Part shown: positions 32,739 to 43,008 of the stretch, one piece after another
How the letters are laid out: each line of letters starts with the position of its first letter
Numbering within the stretch: position 1 is the stretch's first letter
NCBI GenBank assembly: GCA_017163975.1
Contig: JAFFSR010000031.1
Span: 2,141,001 to 2,205,000 of the forward strand
From: Anastatus disparis
Lineage: Eukaryota > Arthropoda > Insecta > Hymenoptera > Eupelmidae
Direction: 5' to 3'
Length of the DNA: 64,000 nt
Notes under the pieces: model-generated
Databases searched by the model: none
What the model was told of the DNA's origin: nothing
The model's input: only the letters and a program-made list of their open reading frames with translations
Made by a program: the position numbers and the translations under genes

Positions 32739-33892
32739 CATGGTGCTGACCGCTCAACAAGCACTGCTGAACGTCATCCGCCGAACTGCTGAATCTGTGT
32801 CAGGCCTCTCGCCAGAGGGATGGACGGAAGATCTCGCAGACGCCCGCCTCGAGCTCATTGAGTCCTATTGGTCCGATTTACAGTCTAATCACATCCAACG
32901 GCCACATCGAGAATCGGATCAGTGTGGCGACTATTTCTCGGACAACAAATATGAAAAGGCCGAAACATACTACGTCGAGACCAAAGGAAGACTATAAAAT
33001 ATCAAGGCGCGGTTTACAGCCCATGGAAGCAATGATTCGTTACAACTACTGGTGGCTTCACGTCGACAAGCAACCAGACTGCCTCGCATTGCGATCCCGC
33101 GCATTAGTGATCGCAAACAAGACTGGGAATCCTTTCGCGACCTCTTTCGGTCAATCATTGACGAGGACCCCGAGCTGACCAGTGTCGAGAAGCTGTACTA
33201 CTTAAAGACTAATATAGAAGGCGAAGCACGTAAAGCTCTCGACCATCTGCCTATCACAGAGAATAATTATGACGCAGCATGAGAAGCTCTGAAGGTCAGA
33301 TACGATTATCCACGACTCCTAGTGCAAGGCCACCTTCAAACATTGGTCCACTCCAAGCCTCTGAAGGAAGAATCTGATCCAGGAATCCAACGACTTATTG
33401 ACAATCTCATAGAACATAGAACCCACTTAAAAGCCTTAGGAAGGCCTGTTGACCAGTGGTATGATTGATTTGTGATGGTGACAGTAGACACAATAGACCC
33501 AATTACCAGGTGGGCTGGGGAAAAAGAGTTCGAAGAAAAGAACAATGAAACCAATCGCCCATTTCCCACCTTCGATCAGCTGATTGCATTTTTTTAGCGC
33601 CATTGTCGGATGCTAAAATCAGTGGAAACTAAGAGGCCTCTGAAACAAGCTAGTAGCTTCAGCGCTCGGACCCAAGAACTTCGAGTCTTCGTTACATCGT
33701 GAAATATCGCATACGAATGTCCTGCCTGCCAACAGCCGCACTACTTAGGATACTGCAGACGTTTCAAGACACAATCCCTTGTAGAGCGGAAACAACTAGT
33801 AAAGCATCAACGGCTCTGCTTTAACTGCCTCCGTGGAGGACATTCCGCCAAGACCTGCCCATCATAAAACACCTGTTTCAATTGCTAAGAGT
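32739..33892 (+). pseudogene. BEL-2 gag, multiple stops
   Basis: The start ATG 32739 gives VLTAQQALLNVIRRTAESV. Stops occur at 32995 and 33280 and further on (near 33466, 33596, 33700 and 33868). The BEL gag core is visible as LPRIAIPRISDRKQDWESFRD and YYLKTNIEGEARKALDHLP, followed by a downstream helix-rich part. Zinc knuckles are present as CPACQQPHYLGYC and CFNCLRGGHSAKTC, with a degenerate third one. Gag forms the particle shell of the element. It is nonfunctional. Confidence 0.85.
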
Positions 33893-34039
33893 GCCACCAT
33901 ACCTATCTGTATGACGAGTTGTCACGAAAGCGATCAAGTAAATAGATCGATCCAGAAATTCCAGCTAAGTTTCCACGGACCGAAACCAGCTCCACAGCTG
34001 TTACCTCAGCGGATGAGCGAGCTTCACCCTCATGACTGG

Positions 34040-34629
34040 TCATACTCCCGACGGCAATAATCCTCATCGGAAACGGCAGAACCCGCCAAGAGCGAGTTCG
34101 AGCTCTACTAGATCCATGCTCTGAGGCAACGATGATCAACTTAAACATAGCACGGAGACTAGGAGACGAGATAAACGAAGTGCAAATAAGAATATTTGGG
34201 ATCACTGGCTCCTTTCTCGACTCGACCCACGTGCGCACTCACTTGTACTTTTATGCTACACCGAGATCAGTTTTCATCAGAAGTGAAATCTACGGCATAA
34301 AGAGCATGGGTCTCGTCACACCGAAGTCAAACAAACAACCTTCCCGCGGCCATCTGTCGATGGAGGCAATACTTACTACGAACGGTCCGATTACAGAACT
34401 TGGGCTATCCTGGGATCCGTTAAAAGATGTTTTTAAATTTCAGATCACTCAATACGACACCAGCGCTCCACTAACCAAACGACAAGCCCTGTCCGAGTTA
34501 GCAAAATTTATCGACTCTATGGGTTGGCTTGCCCCTCTCACAGTTGCAGCCAAAATAGCCATCCAGAATATGTGGCTAGTAAAGCTGGAATGGGATGAGA
34601 GACTTCCCAAGTCATTACAAGAGAAATAG
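34040..34629 (+). pseudogene. BEL-2 protease and RT/RNase H remnant, large internal deletions
   Basis: The protease region shows ALLDPCSEATMINLNIARRL near 34108-34165. The frame then jumps to a piece from the region after the RT palm (GLSWDPLKDVFKFQI near 34395) and to LAKFIDSMGWLAPLTVAAKI and MWLVKLEWDE. The whole catalytic RT palm and most of RNase H are missing, removed by deletions near 34245-34380 and after 34625. It cannot encode an active polymerase. Confidence 0.8.
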
Positions 34630-34639
34630 CAGGAATACC

Positions 34640-35127
34640 GACAATCCAGTTGAAAACTTCTCAAATCTGGACCGATTGTTACGAGCGGTTGCCCGCTGCC
34701 GACGCTGGCTACTATTCAAGAATTCAAGAACTATGCACTTCATGGCACCATTATCGGCGTCTGAGCTTCAGCAGGCGTTCTTAATATGTACCCGCCTCAG
34801 TCAGAGGTCAGATTTTAAACTCAAATTGGAGCACCTTCAGAACGAAAAATCCGTGCGAACGGAAAGTGAGCTTCGACGGTTGAACCCTTTCTTGGACTAC
34901 TCTAAAGCATTGCGAGTTGGAGGGAGGTTATCCCATTCGTGCCTTCCCTTCGAAGAAAGACATCCTATCATCCTGGACCGAAAGTGTCACCTGCCCCGTC
35001 TTATCATCGCCTGGGCTCATGAAAAGAGTCTCCACGGAGGATTTAGAGCAACGTATTATCGTGTGCTACAGCGTGCATGGATTGTCGGAGGAAGGGTCGC
35101 CATTAAGGGGAATCCTCATACCGACAT
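34640..35127 (+). pseudogene. BEL-2 integrase N-terminal part
   Basis: Across frame changes the sequence encodes the region before the integrase zinc domain. LNPFLDYSKALRVGGRLSHS and ERHPIILDRKCHLPRLIIAW are clear in the frame starting near 34700. Next come HEKSLHGGFRATYYRVLQRA and WIVGGRVAIK, which contain the paired His residues. Coding similarity stops at the MITE that begins near 35128. Confidence 0.8.
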
Positions 35128-35482
35128 AGATTTCTACCTTATCTACATTTAAATTATGAATTTTAATAAAAATTTAACTATTCATGGCTGGAATTCGTAG
35201 GAGAGGCATATTCTTAACATGCCAAAGAATTTATTGCAACGTTAAAAGACAATATAAGGGTAAAAATAAAGGCGAAAACTGCTTAATACGATTAACTTTT
35301 CAATGTGGTTATGAATAATCGTATTATGCAGTTTTCGTCTTCATTTCCACTTTTATTTTGTCTTTTGACGTTGCAATAAATTCTTTAGAATGTTAAGAAT
35401 GTGTCTCTTCTATGAATTTTAGTCCAAAATAGTTAAATTTTTATTAAAATGCATAATTCAAATGTAGATAAGATAGATCTCT
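35128..35482. mobile_element. Foldback MITE inside the BEL-2 integrase
   Basis: An inverted-repeat element of about 355 bp has arms sharing TTATCTACATTT, TTTTAATAAAAATTTAACTA and TTATTGCAACGT blocks and their complements. Integrase coding sequence reads up to it and resumes after it. Exact ends and target duplication are uncertain. Confidence 0.75.
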
Positions 35483-36535
35483 GTGCCGGTATGAGGACAC
35501 CCCTTAAGGCCCATCTCCGAGCTTGCCCTGTGTGTGTAAGACTATCAGCTAGACCTTTAACTCAGCGGATGGCATCTCTTCCAAGCGCTCGTTCAACACC
35601 AAGCCGACCATTTGAACGATGTGGGCTAGATTATGCATAACCCTAATCGGTCTTACGCTCCCGAGAAAATCGCCATGGAATCTCCTCCTTAAAGGGATAC
35701 ATAGCTTTATTCATCTGCCTCAGCGCTAAAGCTATCGACCTGGAACAAGCTGGGGATATGACAACCGACAGCTTTCTAGGGCCACTTAGTCGATTTTCAG
35801 GCCGACGAGGATGACCCAAGGAGATTTGGAGCGACAACGGCTCCAACTTTCGTGGAGCAAACCTAGAACTAGCCCGACTCCTGCAAGAAGCGGAACTAGA
35901 CTGGGGTTTAGTAGAAGGGTCACTAGCTTCCGAAGGAATAAGCTGGAAATTCGTTCCTCCCTCAGCCCCCCACTTTGGCGGCATATTAGAGGTTCGCGTA
36001 AAGGCTGCCAAAACTTACCTGAAAAGAGTTCTTGGCCCGAGAAAGCTCACATACGAGGAATTGAACACTTTCTTGGTAGAAGTGGAGATGATACTGAATT
36101 GCTGCCCTTTGGTCTCTTTGTCGGGAGACCTGGACGACATAAATGCACTCACTCCTGCGCATTTTTTGGTTAGCTCATCCCTGACTTCCATTCCGAGGCC
36201 ATCCTACGAGAGCTGCAATGCTGACCATTATGCTCACTGAAAGTTGGTCCGGTGTCTTCGAGATCAATTTTGGAGCCGTTGGAGTAAGGAGTACCTTAAC
36301 ACTCTCCAGCAAAGAGTCAAATGGGCAAGACCTCGCCTCAATGTTCAACCAGGCGATCTCGTCTTACTCTTGGATCCTTCTCTTCTAAAACCGAATGGCA
36401 GATGACCTCTAGGGCGAGTTTTAGAGGTGTACCCCGGATCCGACAGATCGGCTCGAGTCACGGAGGTCAAGACCGAGTCAGGAGACTACATTCGCCCCAT
36501 AGTGAAATCGGCCAGATTTCCAATCGATCCTAACA
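35483..36535 (+). pseudogene. BEL-2 integrase core and C-terminus, broken
   Basis: After the MITE the zinc-domain Cys pair appears (RACPVCVRLSARPL), followed by SRPFERCGLDYA with the first catalytic Asp. After frame changes, EIWSDNGSNFRGA carries the second Asp and PPSAPHFGGILEVRVKAAK the Glu. In that last motif the usual Trp before Glu is Leu. The C-terminus (ALTPAHFLV, QFWSRWSKEYLNTLQQR, VQPGDLVLLLDPSLL) ends in a VKTESGDYIRPI block with TAA at 36531. Several stops and frameshifts are present. Confidence 0.85.
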
Positions 36536-36671
36536 AGACGACATGATCCGATCTAAACATGATTTTATTGCTTAGTTCATTCTTCCAATCGAAATTTTCA
36601 ACCCGATTGGAAGCCAGTTTCTAATTTCAGTTTCGTTTCTCAAATTTCTCTGTCTGTCGACTTCCGTTCAA

Positions 36672-36690
36672 GGAACGAGGCGGGCGGGAT
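36672..36690 (+). promoter_or_regulatory. BEL-2 polypurine tract
   Basis: GGAACGAGGCGGGCGGGAT lies immediately before the 3' LTR. It is purine-rich but has C interruptions, consistent with decay. Confidence 0.6.
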
Positions 36691-36747
36691 TGTATCAATT
36701 TCAAAAATTCCCACCACCTTTCACGTATGGCACACATATGGCATTAT
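36691..36747 (+). repeat. BEL-2 3' LTR, first piece
   Basis: The first 57 bases of the 3' LTR, up to GGCATTAT, match 31237-31293 of the 5' LTR with several substitutions. The remainder lies at 41465-41693, beyond the nested foldback. Confidence 0.9.
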
Positions 36748-37586
36748 AGTCCAGGTGAATTACCATTTTCATTGGATGTAAAAAGTAGAGGCGAAAAAAC
36801 AATTGGATTCGGTCGGAAAAATGGTCCACAGAAAATGGTATTCATCCTCCAGCGCGCAGAAGCAAGCTTCTTTAATTATTAACAAAAAAGTGAAAAAATG
36901 CGCGAAAAACATGATTTTTCTTTTGAATTTCGATTTATATCTTGAAATCTAATGGTTTTTATTGAAAATATGACGAAATAAATGTTGTTTCTTAGGAAAT
37001 TTCTTGTAAAGTCTGGTAGGTGCGATATACCAAATTGCAAATATTTTCTTGCAAATGACGAAAACATGAAAAAAAAACAGTTAAAAAAACGGTTTTTTTT
37101 ATACAATTCTTTCCAGTTGTTTAAATTATTTTTTGTTAGTAGTATATCATGAAAAAGTAACTTTAAGCTATTAACAATAAGTAAGCAGAATCAAATTCTT
37201 GTACGTTTAATAGTTTTTGCATAATTTAAAAGTTAGTTAACAATACGATTGAACTTTAAACAATAGTACAGAAAAATGCAGTGGTTCAAAGTCATCCGCA
37301 ATTTTTTTATGAATTCTATAAAGGTCCACCTACAATATTCCTTCGGAATTTTGTGTAAATTTTTATTTTTACAGCCACAGGAATATTTAAAAAAAAAAGT
37401 TAATTTTTTAATTTGTTAAGTAAGGGCGCCAGGAAGCCAAAACTCAAGTTATTTAAATTTTTCAAGTTGCAAAAGAAAGTTCTTTGAAAAACAAAACTTT
37501 TGCAATAAGATTTGTTGAATTCCAATAAATAGATAATGAGATACAAAGTCTCAAAGTCTAGATTTGATTACAACAATAATATTTAA

Positions 37587-37955
37587 GGGGAGACAAGTAA
37601 AACATACAAAAAATGAGGTTTTTTAGTTTTAACTTTTGATCCGTAGTACCTACAATATTATCCATGCGTAATGTTGTTCAAAATCATCTAAAGAATCTAT
37701 AAAAAAATTTTCAGCTCGAAATATTAAAAACTGTGGGACTAGTTCCATTTTAACGACTGCTCGACTCAGTGATAAGTGAGGAAGCGTTAAAATGGAACTA
37801 GTCCCACAGTTTTTAATATTTCGAGCTGAAAATTTTTTTATAGATTCTTTAGCTGATTTTGAACAACATTACGCATGGATAACATTGTGGGTGCTACGGA
37901 TCAAAAGTTAAAACTAAAAAACCTCATTTTTTGTGTGTTTTACTTGTGTCTCCCT
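37587..37955. mobile_element. TTAA-flanked foldback MITE in the giant foldback's left arm
   Basis: A 369-bp palindromic element begins GGGGAGACAAGTAAAAC and ends GTTTTACTTGTGTCTCCC. It is flanked by TTAA (37583-37586 and 37956-37959). The right arm of the host element has the empty site at about 40706-40720. The arms pair almost perfectly (GTGGGACTAGTTCCATTTTAACG and complement), with a centre around GACTGCTCGACTCAGTG. Confidence 0.88.
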
Positions 37956-38398
37956 TTAAGGTAGAGTACTTTTTCTTTATAGAATCGATAGTGTTTATCT
38001 AGTACTTTTTACTTAAGAAATATTATTAAAATGCGCCATGAGCTTCTTGTAGAAAATTGTTTCATAAGTCTCTCTAGTCGAACGAAAAAAGTAGCGTGTT
38101 CGGCCTCGCGCGGTGGTGGGTATACGGAATTGTAGCGACAAGAAACTAACCGTGCGTCTTCAATATCATAGAGCGGCAAAAAATCTCGATATCTCAGCTT
38201 CTGTACAAGTTAGAAAGATGATTTTTTTTATTTCGTATGCCGAAACGAAAATAACGCATTGGCGAGCTTTGTTTTTCTCTATCTACAATTATTCTGACAG
38301 TGCGGGAAGCATTATATAAATAGTAATTTTTTACTCATACAATTTTATTAGCTAAGCATATAGATATTAGAAAAAATTACTTAAAAAAGATAATAGAT

Positions 38399-39553
38399 GT
38401 TATGTCTGGTCACCTTGAATAGGTTTACTCGGACATGTGTTTGTTTGGGATATTTCTTGTTGGTATTGTTAAATATTTTTTATTTTTGAAAGACTGCGGG
38501 ATAGAGGAGCTTAATCACTTACCTTGTCTTAACTGCTGGCTGCGTGGTCGAAAGCAAGGAGTCTGTTATGAAAATAACTTATATTTGAAGAGCGTAGTGC
38601 TCCTCTCTGGTTGCCCGCTTGTTAATTGGGTTAGGTCTGGATCAATGATATTTATGTTCACAGAATTTAAAATTTTGTTTTTTGTATTTATTTTGTAATA
38701 ATGATATTTATTTATATTTATTATAAATGTTGTACAAAAAAATCTTAACAAGTGAGCCACGCGAGTTTACAGTGATAGATTGAAGAAACCTCAGTAGCAC
38801 TTTATTTATTATTGGTTCGATTGAAAAAAAGAAAATAAGTTTTTTATTTTTTATTGTTAACACACTCTTTTTTTTGTAAGTTGTATATAATTATGATTTA
38901 TGTTAAAACGACTTGTTAAATTGGGCGCGCAATTGATTTAAGTTATTTCCCTTGTAATAGAATTTTTGAGGAAATAAAACGCGAGTTACAAGTGTTTTAA
39001 TGTTATAATTTTATACTTGGTCTATGTGCAAGAGAAAAGAAGGTGCTACCCTTGTGAGGTCTAGCTGCGGACTGACTGACAATAAATCTTTTTTGTTGCA
39101 AGGTAGATGCGAATTTTGAAGAAGAAAAGAGACAAAAAATATAACTTGCTAAAACTTCAAAAGAGTCCCATTGGCCAATTCGGCCGTGAGAAGCTCTCCA
39201 AAGTCTCAGATTTTTTGACAGAGGATATCTTCTTATCGCGCCTAAAAATGCTGAATAGCATTCGCGCCTCGCTAACTGACTTGGTTTTACGAATATAAAG
39301 AGACTTAAAATTATTCCTTAATACTAACTATCCAATATAAAACTTATTTTATTTTATTTTTATTAATACACGTTTAAAAAATATATGTTATCGGGAGAAT
39401 GAGCTGCAAATATTGCATATTTACATGCATGCATAATGTATATGCGTATATATAATTATATATATGTACGCACATATAACAAAAGGTAAAAAAAAAAAAA
39501 ATAAAAATAAAAAATGATTTTTCATACATCCGTGATTATGCGGATGTAACATA
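38399..39553. mobile_element. Insertion of about 1.15 kb in the giant foldback's left arm, unclassified
   Basis: The right arm runs continuously from the sequence matching 38398 to that matching 39554, so this block is a later insertion. Near its ends are GTTATGTCTG and CGGATGTAAC, a short imperfect inverted pair, with ATAG on both sides. It contains short open frames (38435-38698 and 39107-39298), none recognisable. GC content is a little higher than the arms. It is probably a nonautonomous DNA element. Confidence 0.6.
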
Positions 39554-41464
39554 GAACTAAAAAATTTTTAGCCTTCCATAATTTTTTTTTTTATTTCTCA
39601 ATTTTAAAATTTAAATTAAAACAAAATAATTCTAATAAGAAATATTTTATAATTTCAAAACTTTTTTTCTATCTTGTTTTTACATTACATAAATTATTTT
39701 CTTATGCAATTTTAAAAAGGGAACATAAAATGCAATGTTTATCGCACATTAGTCCTTTTAGAACTGAGTCTCTATTCATTTGTGAAAATAGGGATATCCC
39801 CACCATAACATAATATACCTGGTACTATAAGTATTATAATCTCTTTTCCTGAAATTTCGAGACGATTTAAGATATAAGGATAGAGAGGGAAAAAAAGAGA
39901 ACAATGACTATATACGTATAATATTTGGTTATATATACTTTTAAAGCAGTAAAGGCATTTTATTGAGCTAATATAAATTCGCACATGTATAAGTAAAGGG
40001 GAATATGAAAGGAAATGTACGAGAGAGAGCAAAGAATATAAGGTAAATGTCTCGGTTATAAAATATTTTTATTTCTTATTCATTCCCCATTTATTTTGCA
40101 TAAAAAAATATAAAACAATTTAAAATGTAATGTAAAAGCAATGTAAAAACAAGATAAAAAAAAGTTTTCAAATTATAAAATATTTCTTATGAAAATTATT
40201 TTGTTTTAATTTAAATTTTAAAATTGAGAAATAAAAAAAAAAAAATTATGGAAGGCTAAAAATTTTTTAGTTCTATTATCTTTTTTAAGTAATTTTTTTC
40301 AATATCTATATGCTTAGCTAATAAAATTGTATGGGTAAAAAATTACTATTTATATAATGCTTCCCACGCTGCCAGAATAATTGTAGATAGAGAAAAACAA
40401 AGCTCGCTAATGCGTTTTTTTCGTTTCGGCATACGAGATTTAAAAAAAATCATCTTTCTAACTTGTACAAAAGCTGAAATATCGAGATTATTTCCCGTTC
40501 TATGATTTTAAAATCGCGCGGTCAGTTTCTTGTCGCTACAATTCTGTATCCCCACCACCGCACGAGGCCGAACAGGCCACTTTTTCCGTTCGACTAATGA
40601 AACTTATAAAACAATTTTCTACAAGAAGCTTATGGCGCATTTGAATAATATTTCTTGGGTAAAAAGTACTAGATAAAAACTATCGATTCCATAAAGAAAA
40701 AGTACTCTACTTAAATATTATTGTTGTAATCAAATCTAGACTTTGAGACTTTGTATCTCATTATCTATTTATTGGAATTCAACAAATCTTGTTGCAAAAG
40801 TTTTTTTTTTCAAAGAACTTTCTTTTGGAACTTGAAAAATTTAAATAACCTGAGTTTTGGCTTCCTGGCGCCCTTAATTAACAAATTAAAAAATTTAAAT
40901 TTTTTCAAAAACATTCCTGTGGCTGTAAAAATAAAAATTTACACAAAATCCCGAAGGGATATTGTAGGTGGAACTTTATAGAATTTATAAAAAAATTGCG
41001 GATGAGAATTAGATTTTGCTTACTTATTATTAATAGCTTAAAGTTACTTTTTCATGATATACTACTAACAAAAAATAATTTAAACAATTGGAAAGAATCG
41101 TATAAAAAACCGTTTTTTAACTATTTTTTTTTTCATGTTTTCGTCATTTGCAAGAAAATATTTGCAATTTGGTATATCGCACCTACCAGACTTTACAAGA
41201 AATTTCCTAAGAAACAACATTTATTTTGTCATATTTTCAATAAAAACCATTAGATTTCAAGATATAAATCGAAATTCAAAAGAAAAATCATGTTTTTCGC
41301 GCATTTTTTCACTTTTTTGTTAATAATTAAAGAAGCTCGCTTCTGTGCGCCGGAGGATGAATACCATTTTCTGTGGACAATTTTTCCAACCAAATCCAAT
41401 TGTTTTTTTGCCTCTACCTTCAACGTCCACTTTAAGGCTAAATTTAGGTCAATTCGCCTGGACT

Positions 41465-41693
41465 ATTATGGCGTCATTGCTGCTGGTGCCCTCCTTTTCG
41501 GGTGCATGGCTGCCGGCCGCCCTACACCGAGCTGAGTTTTACGTGTGTTCTGATTGAGGTCGGTCGCGCTCGGCACCCTGAAGCACAAGATAGTTTGGTA
41601 CATTAAGTTTGCATTTAAAATAAAGGAAGTTCAGTTATCTCAAGGCTTCAATTAATTACCCTCAACTTCCTTGCTCTCCAAGAAAACAATACA
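41465..41693 (+). repeat. BEL-2 3' LTR, second piece
   Basis: It continues the LTR from ATTATGGCGTCATT to CAATACA and matches 31289-31517 with roughly one difference per ten bases by eye. The TTAAT duplication follows at 41694-41698. Confidence 0.92.
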
Positions 41694-42114
41694 TTAATAA
41701 TTATTTATAATTATTTACAGCTTCTTACAGTTATTTACAGTAATTTATAATTATTTACAATTATTTACAGTTTTTCATATTTTTACAATTATTTAAAGTT
41801 ATTCACATTTTCAAAAATTTTCACATATATATAAAAAAATTGAATAAATTTGTGAAAATTTTCGAAAATGTAAATAACTACAAATAAAACTGTAGTAAAA
41901 TTATATATAATCGTAAATAACTGTGAATAGTTGTAAAAAAGTGAACAAATTTAAATAACTTTAAATAAATATAAATAAGTGTAAATAAGTGTAAATAACT
42001 GTAATTAACTATAACTGTTATTTATGTCTTAATTCGGACATTTTTTAATACTTTTTTACAGTTATTTACAATTATTGTCATTTATTCACGGTTATTAACA
42101 GTTGTCTACAATCA
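41694..42114. repeat. Decamer-unit foldback in PolB, right part
   Basis: Units of CARTTATTTA on the left half turn into the complementary TAAATAACTG units after the centre near 41815-41845 (TTTTCAAAAATTTTCACATATATATAAAA). After TTATTTATGTCTTAATTCGGACA the orientation changes again. This matches the organisation of 63520-64000 and is the second half of the element begun at 31022. Confidence 0.8.
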
Positions 42115-42621
42115 GGTGTTCTTTGTTGAGCGTGGAATAAGAGGTGGTATCAGTCAGTGTTAAATTAGATATGTGCAAGCTATTGATATATGGGTTGAAA
42201 TTATAATAAAAATAAGGAAATAAAGTATCTCATGTATTACTATGTTAACAATTTATATGGATGGGTCATAATGCAATCATTACCCTATGGTGGTTTTTAA
42301 TGTATCGAGGATATTGATAAAGTAGATTGAAATCTCTGTTGAAACATTAATGAAAATTCACCATTTGGTTACATTCTTGAAGTAGACTTAGAATATTTTG
42401 AAAGATCTGCATGATGTAAATAAAGATTTACCATTTTGCTCAGAACATGAGAAGCCTCCGGGTTCTAAATATTTAAAATTATTGACTACAGTGAAATCTG
42501 AAGAAAGATATATTTTACATTAACAAAATTTAAAGCAAGTTTTTAGCAATGCACTCAAACTAATTGAAATTCATAGAATCTTAAAATTTAATTAAAGACC
42601 ATGACTAAAAGATTACTTTAA
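42115..42621 (+). pseudogene. Polinton DNA polymerase B, palm region
   Basis: The fragment opens with VERGIRGGISQC (about 42127-42165), a signature of protein-primed PolB. It continues through frame changes with VNNLYGWVIMQSLPYG (polymerase motif A region, Asp changed or frameshifted upstream), SPFGYILEVDLEYFE, and a FSNALKLIEIHRILKFN stretch near 42545-42595. Stops are frequent. The reading ends at the TTAA (42618-42621) where the next MITE is inserted. Confidence 0.85.
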
Positions 42622-42996
42622 GGAGATGTAAAATGGACACTACACCTGTACTCATGAATATTTATTATCTTTCCATTTAATTGCAAAATTTTCGGAAAAG
42701 AAATGCGTTAGTTTGTAGTTTGTACCTTGAAGATTATTTAGTTAAATTTTTAAATAAATTTATTCATTAGTTATTAAAAATTTCAAGTTCTAATAATATT
42801 TATTAAAACTTTTTGATCATGTACCAGAGATCCAAATATCTTAAGAACCAATTGATGAATTTATTTGAAAATTTAACTAAATAATCATCATAGTGCATAC
42901 TACAGGCTAATGCATTTCTTTTCTGGAAATTCAACAATAAAATGGATAGACAATTAAAATTTATGAATACAGGTGTAGTGTCATTTTCACATCCCC
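42622..42996. mobile_element. TTAA-flanked foldback MITE in PolB
   Basis: A 375-bp inverted-repeat element begins GGAGATGTAAAATGGACACT and ends with the near-complement ATTTTCACATCCCC. It has TTAA at 42618-42621 and 42997-43000. Arms of about 170 bp share ATGAATTTATT and TTAACTAAATAATC blocks. It has no ORF. Confidence 0.85.
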
Positions 42997-43008
42997 TTAA
43001 TTAAAATA

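Larger units (their letters stand above)
36748..41464. mobile_element. Giant foldback element inserted in the BEL-2 3' LTR
   Basis: The element begins AGTCCAGGTGAATT and ends AATTCGCCTGGACT, with ATTAT duplicated at both sides (36743-36747 and 41465-41469). The uninterrupted 5' LTR has that sequence once. The arms pair over more than 1.3 kb: 36748-38398 plus about 39554-39720 on the left, and about 40085-41464 on the right. The left arm was lengthened by two insertions. A centre of about 360 bp (39720-40085) shows no transposase, so the element is nonautonomous. The 5-bp duplication and AG...CT ends do not by themselves fix a superfamily. Confidence 0.88.
31237..41693 (+). mobile_element. BEL/Pao LTR retrotransposon (BEL-2), old, with nested insertions
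   Basis: The 5' LTR starts TGTATTAATTTC and the 3' LTR TGTATCAATTTC; both end CAATACA. A perfect 5-bp duplication TTAAT flanks the element (31232-31236 and 41694-41698). The LTRs differ at many positions and gag-pol is riddled with stops, so it is clearly older than BEL-1 and BEL-3. The 3' LTR is split by a 4.7-kb foldback at 36748-41464. An intact copy of the target sequence exists near 63505-63530. Confidence 0.93.

Noticed and set aside
36879..41323. Matching open frames in the two arms of the giant foldback (for example 36879-37106 minus and 41135-41323 plus)
   Set aside because: They mirror each other only because the arms are inverted copies. The peptides are Phe/Lys-rich and end in different frames elsewhere.
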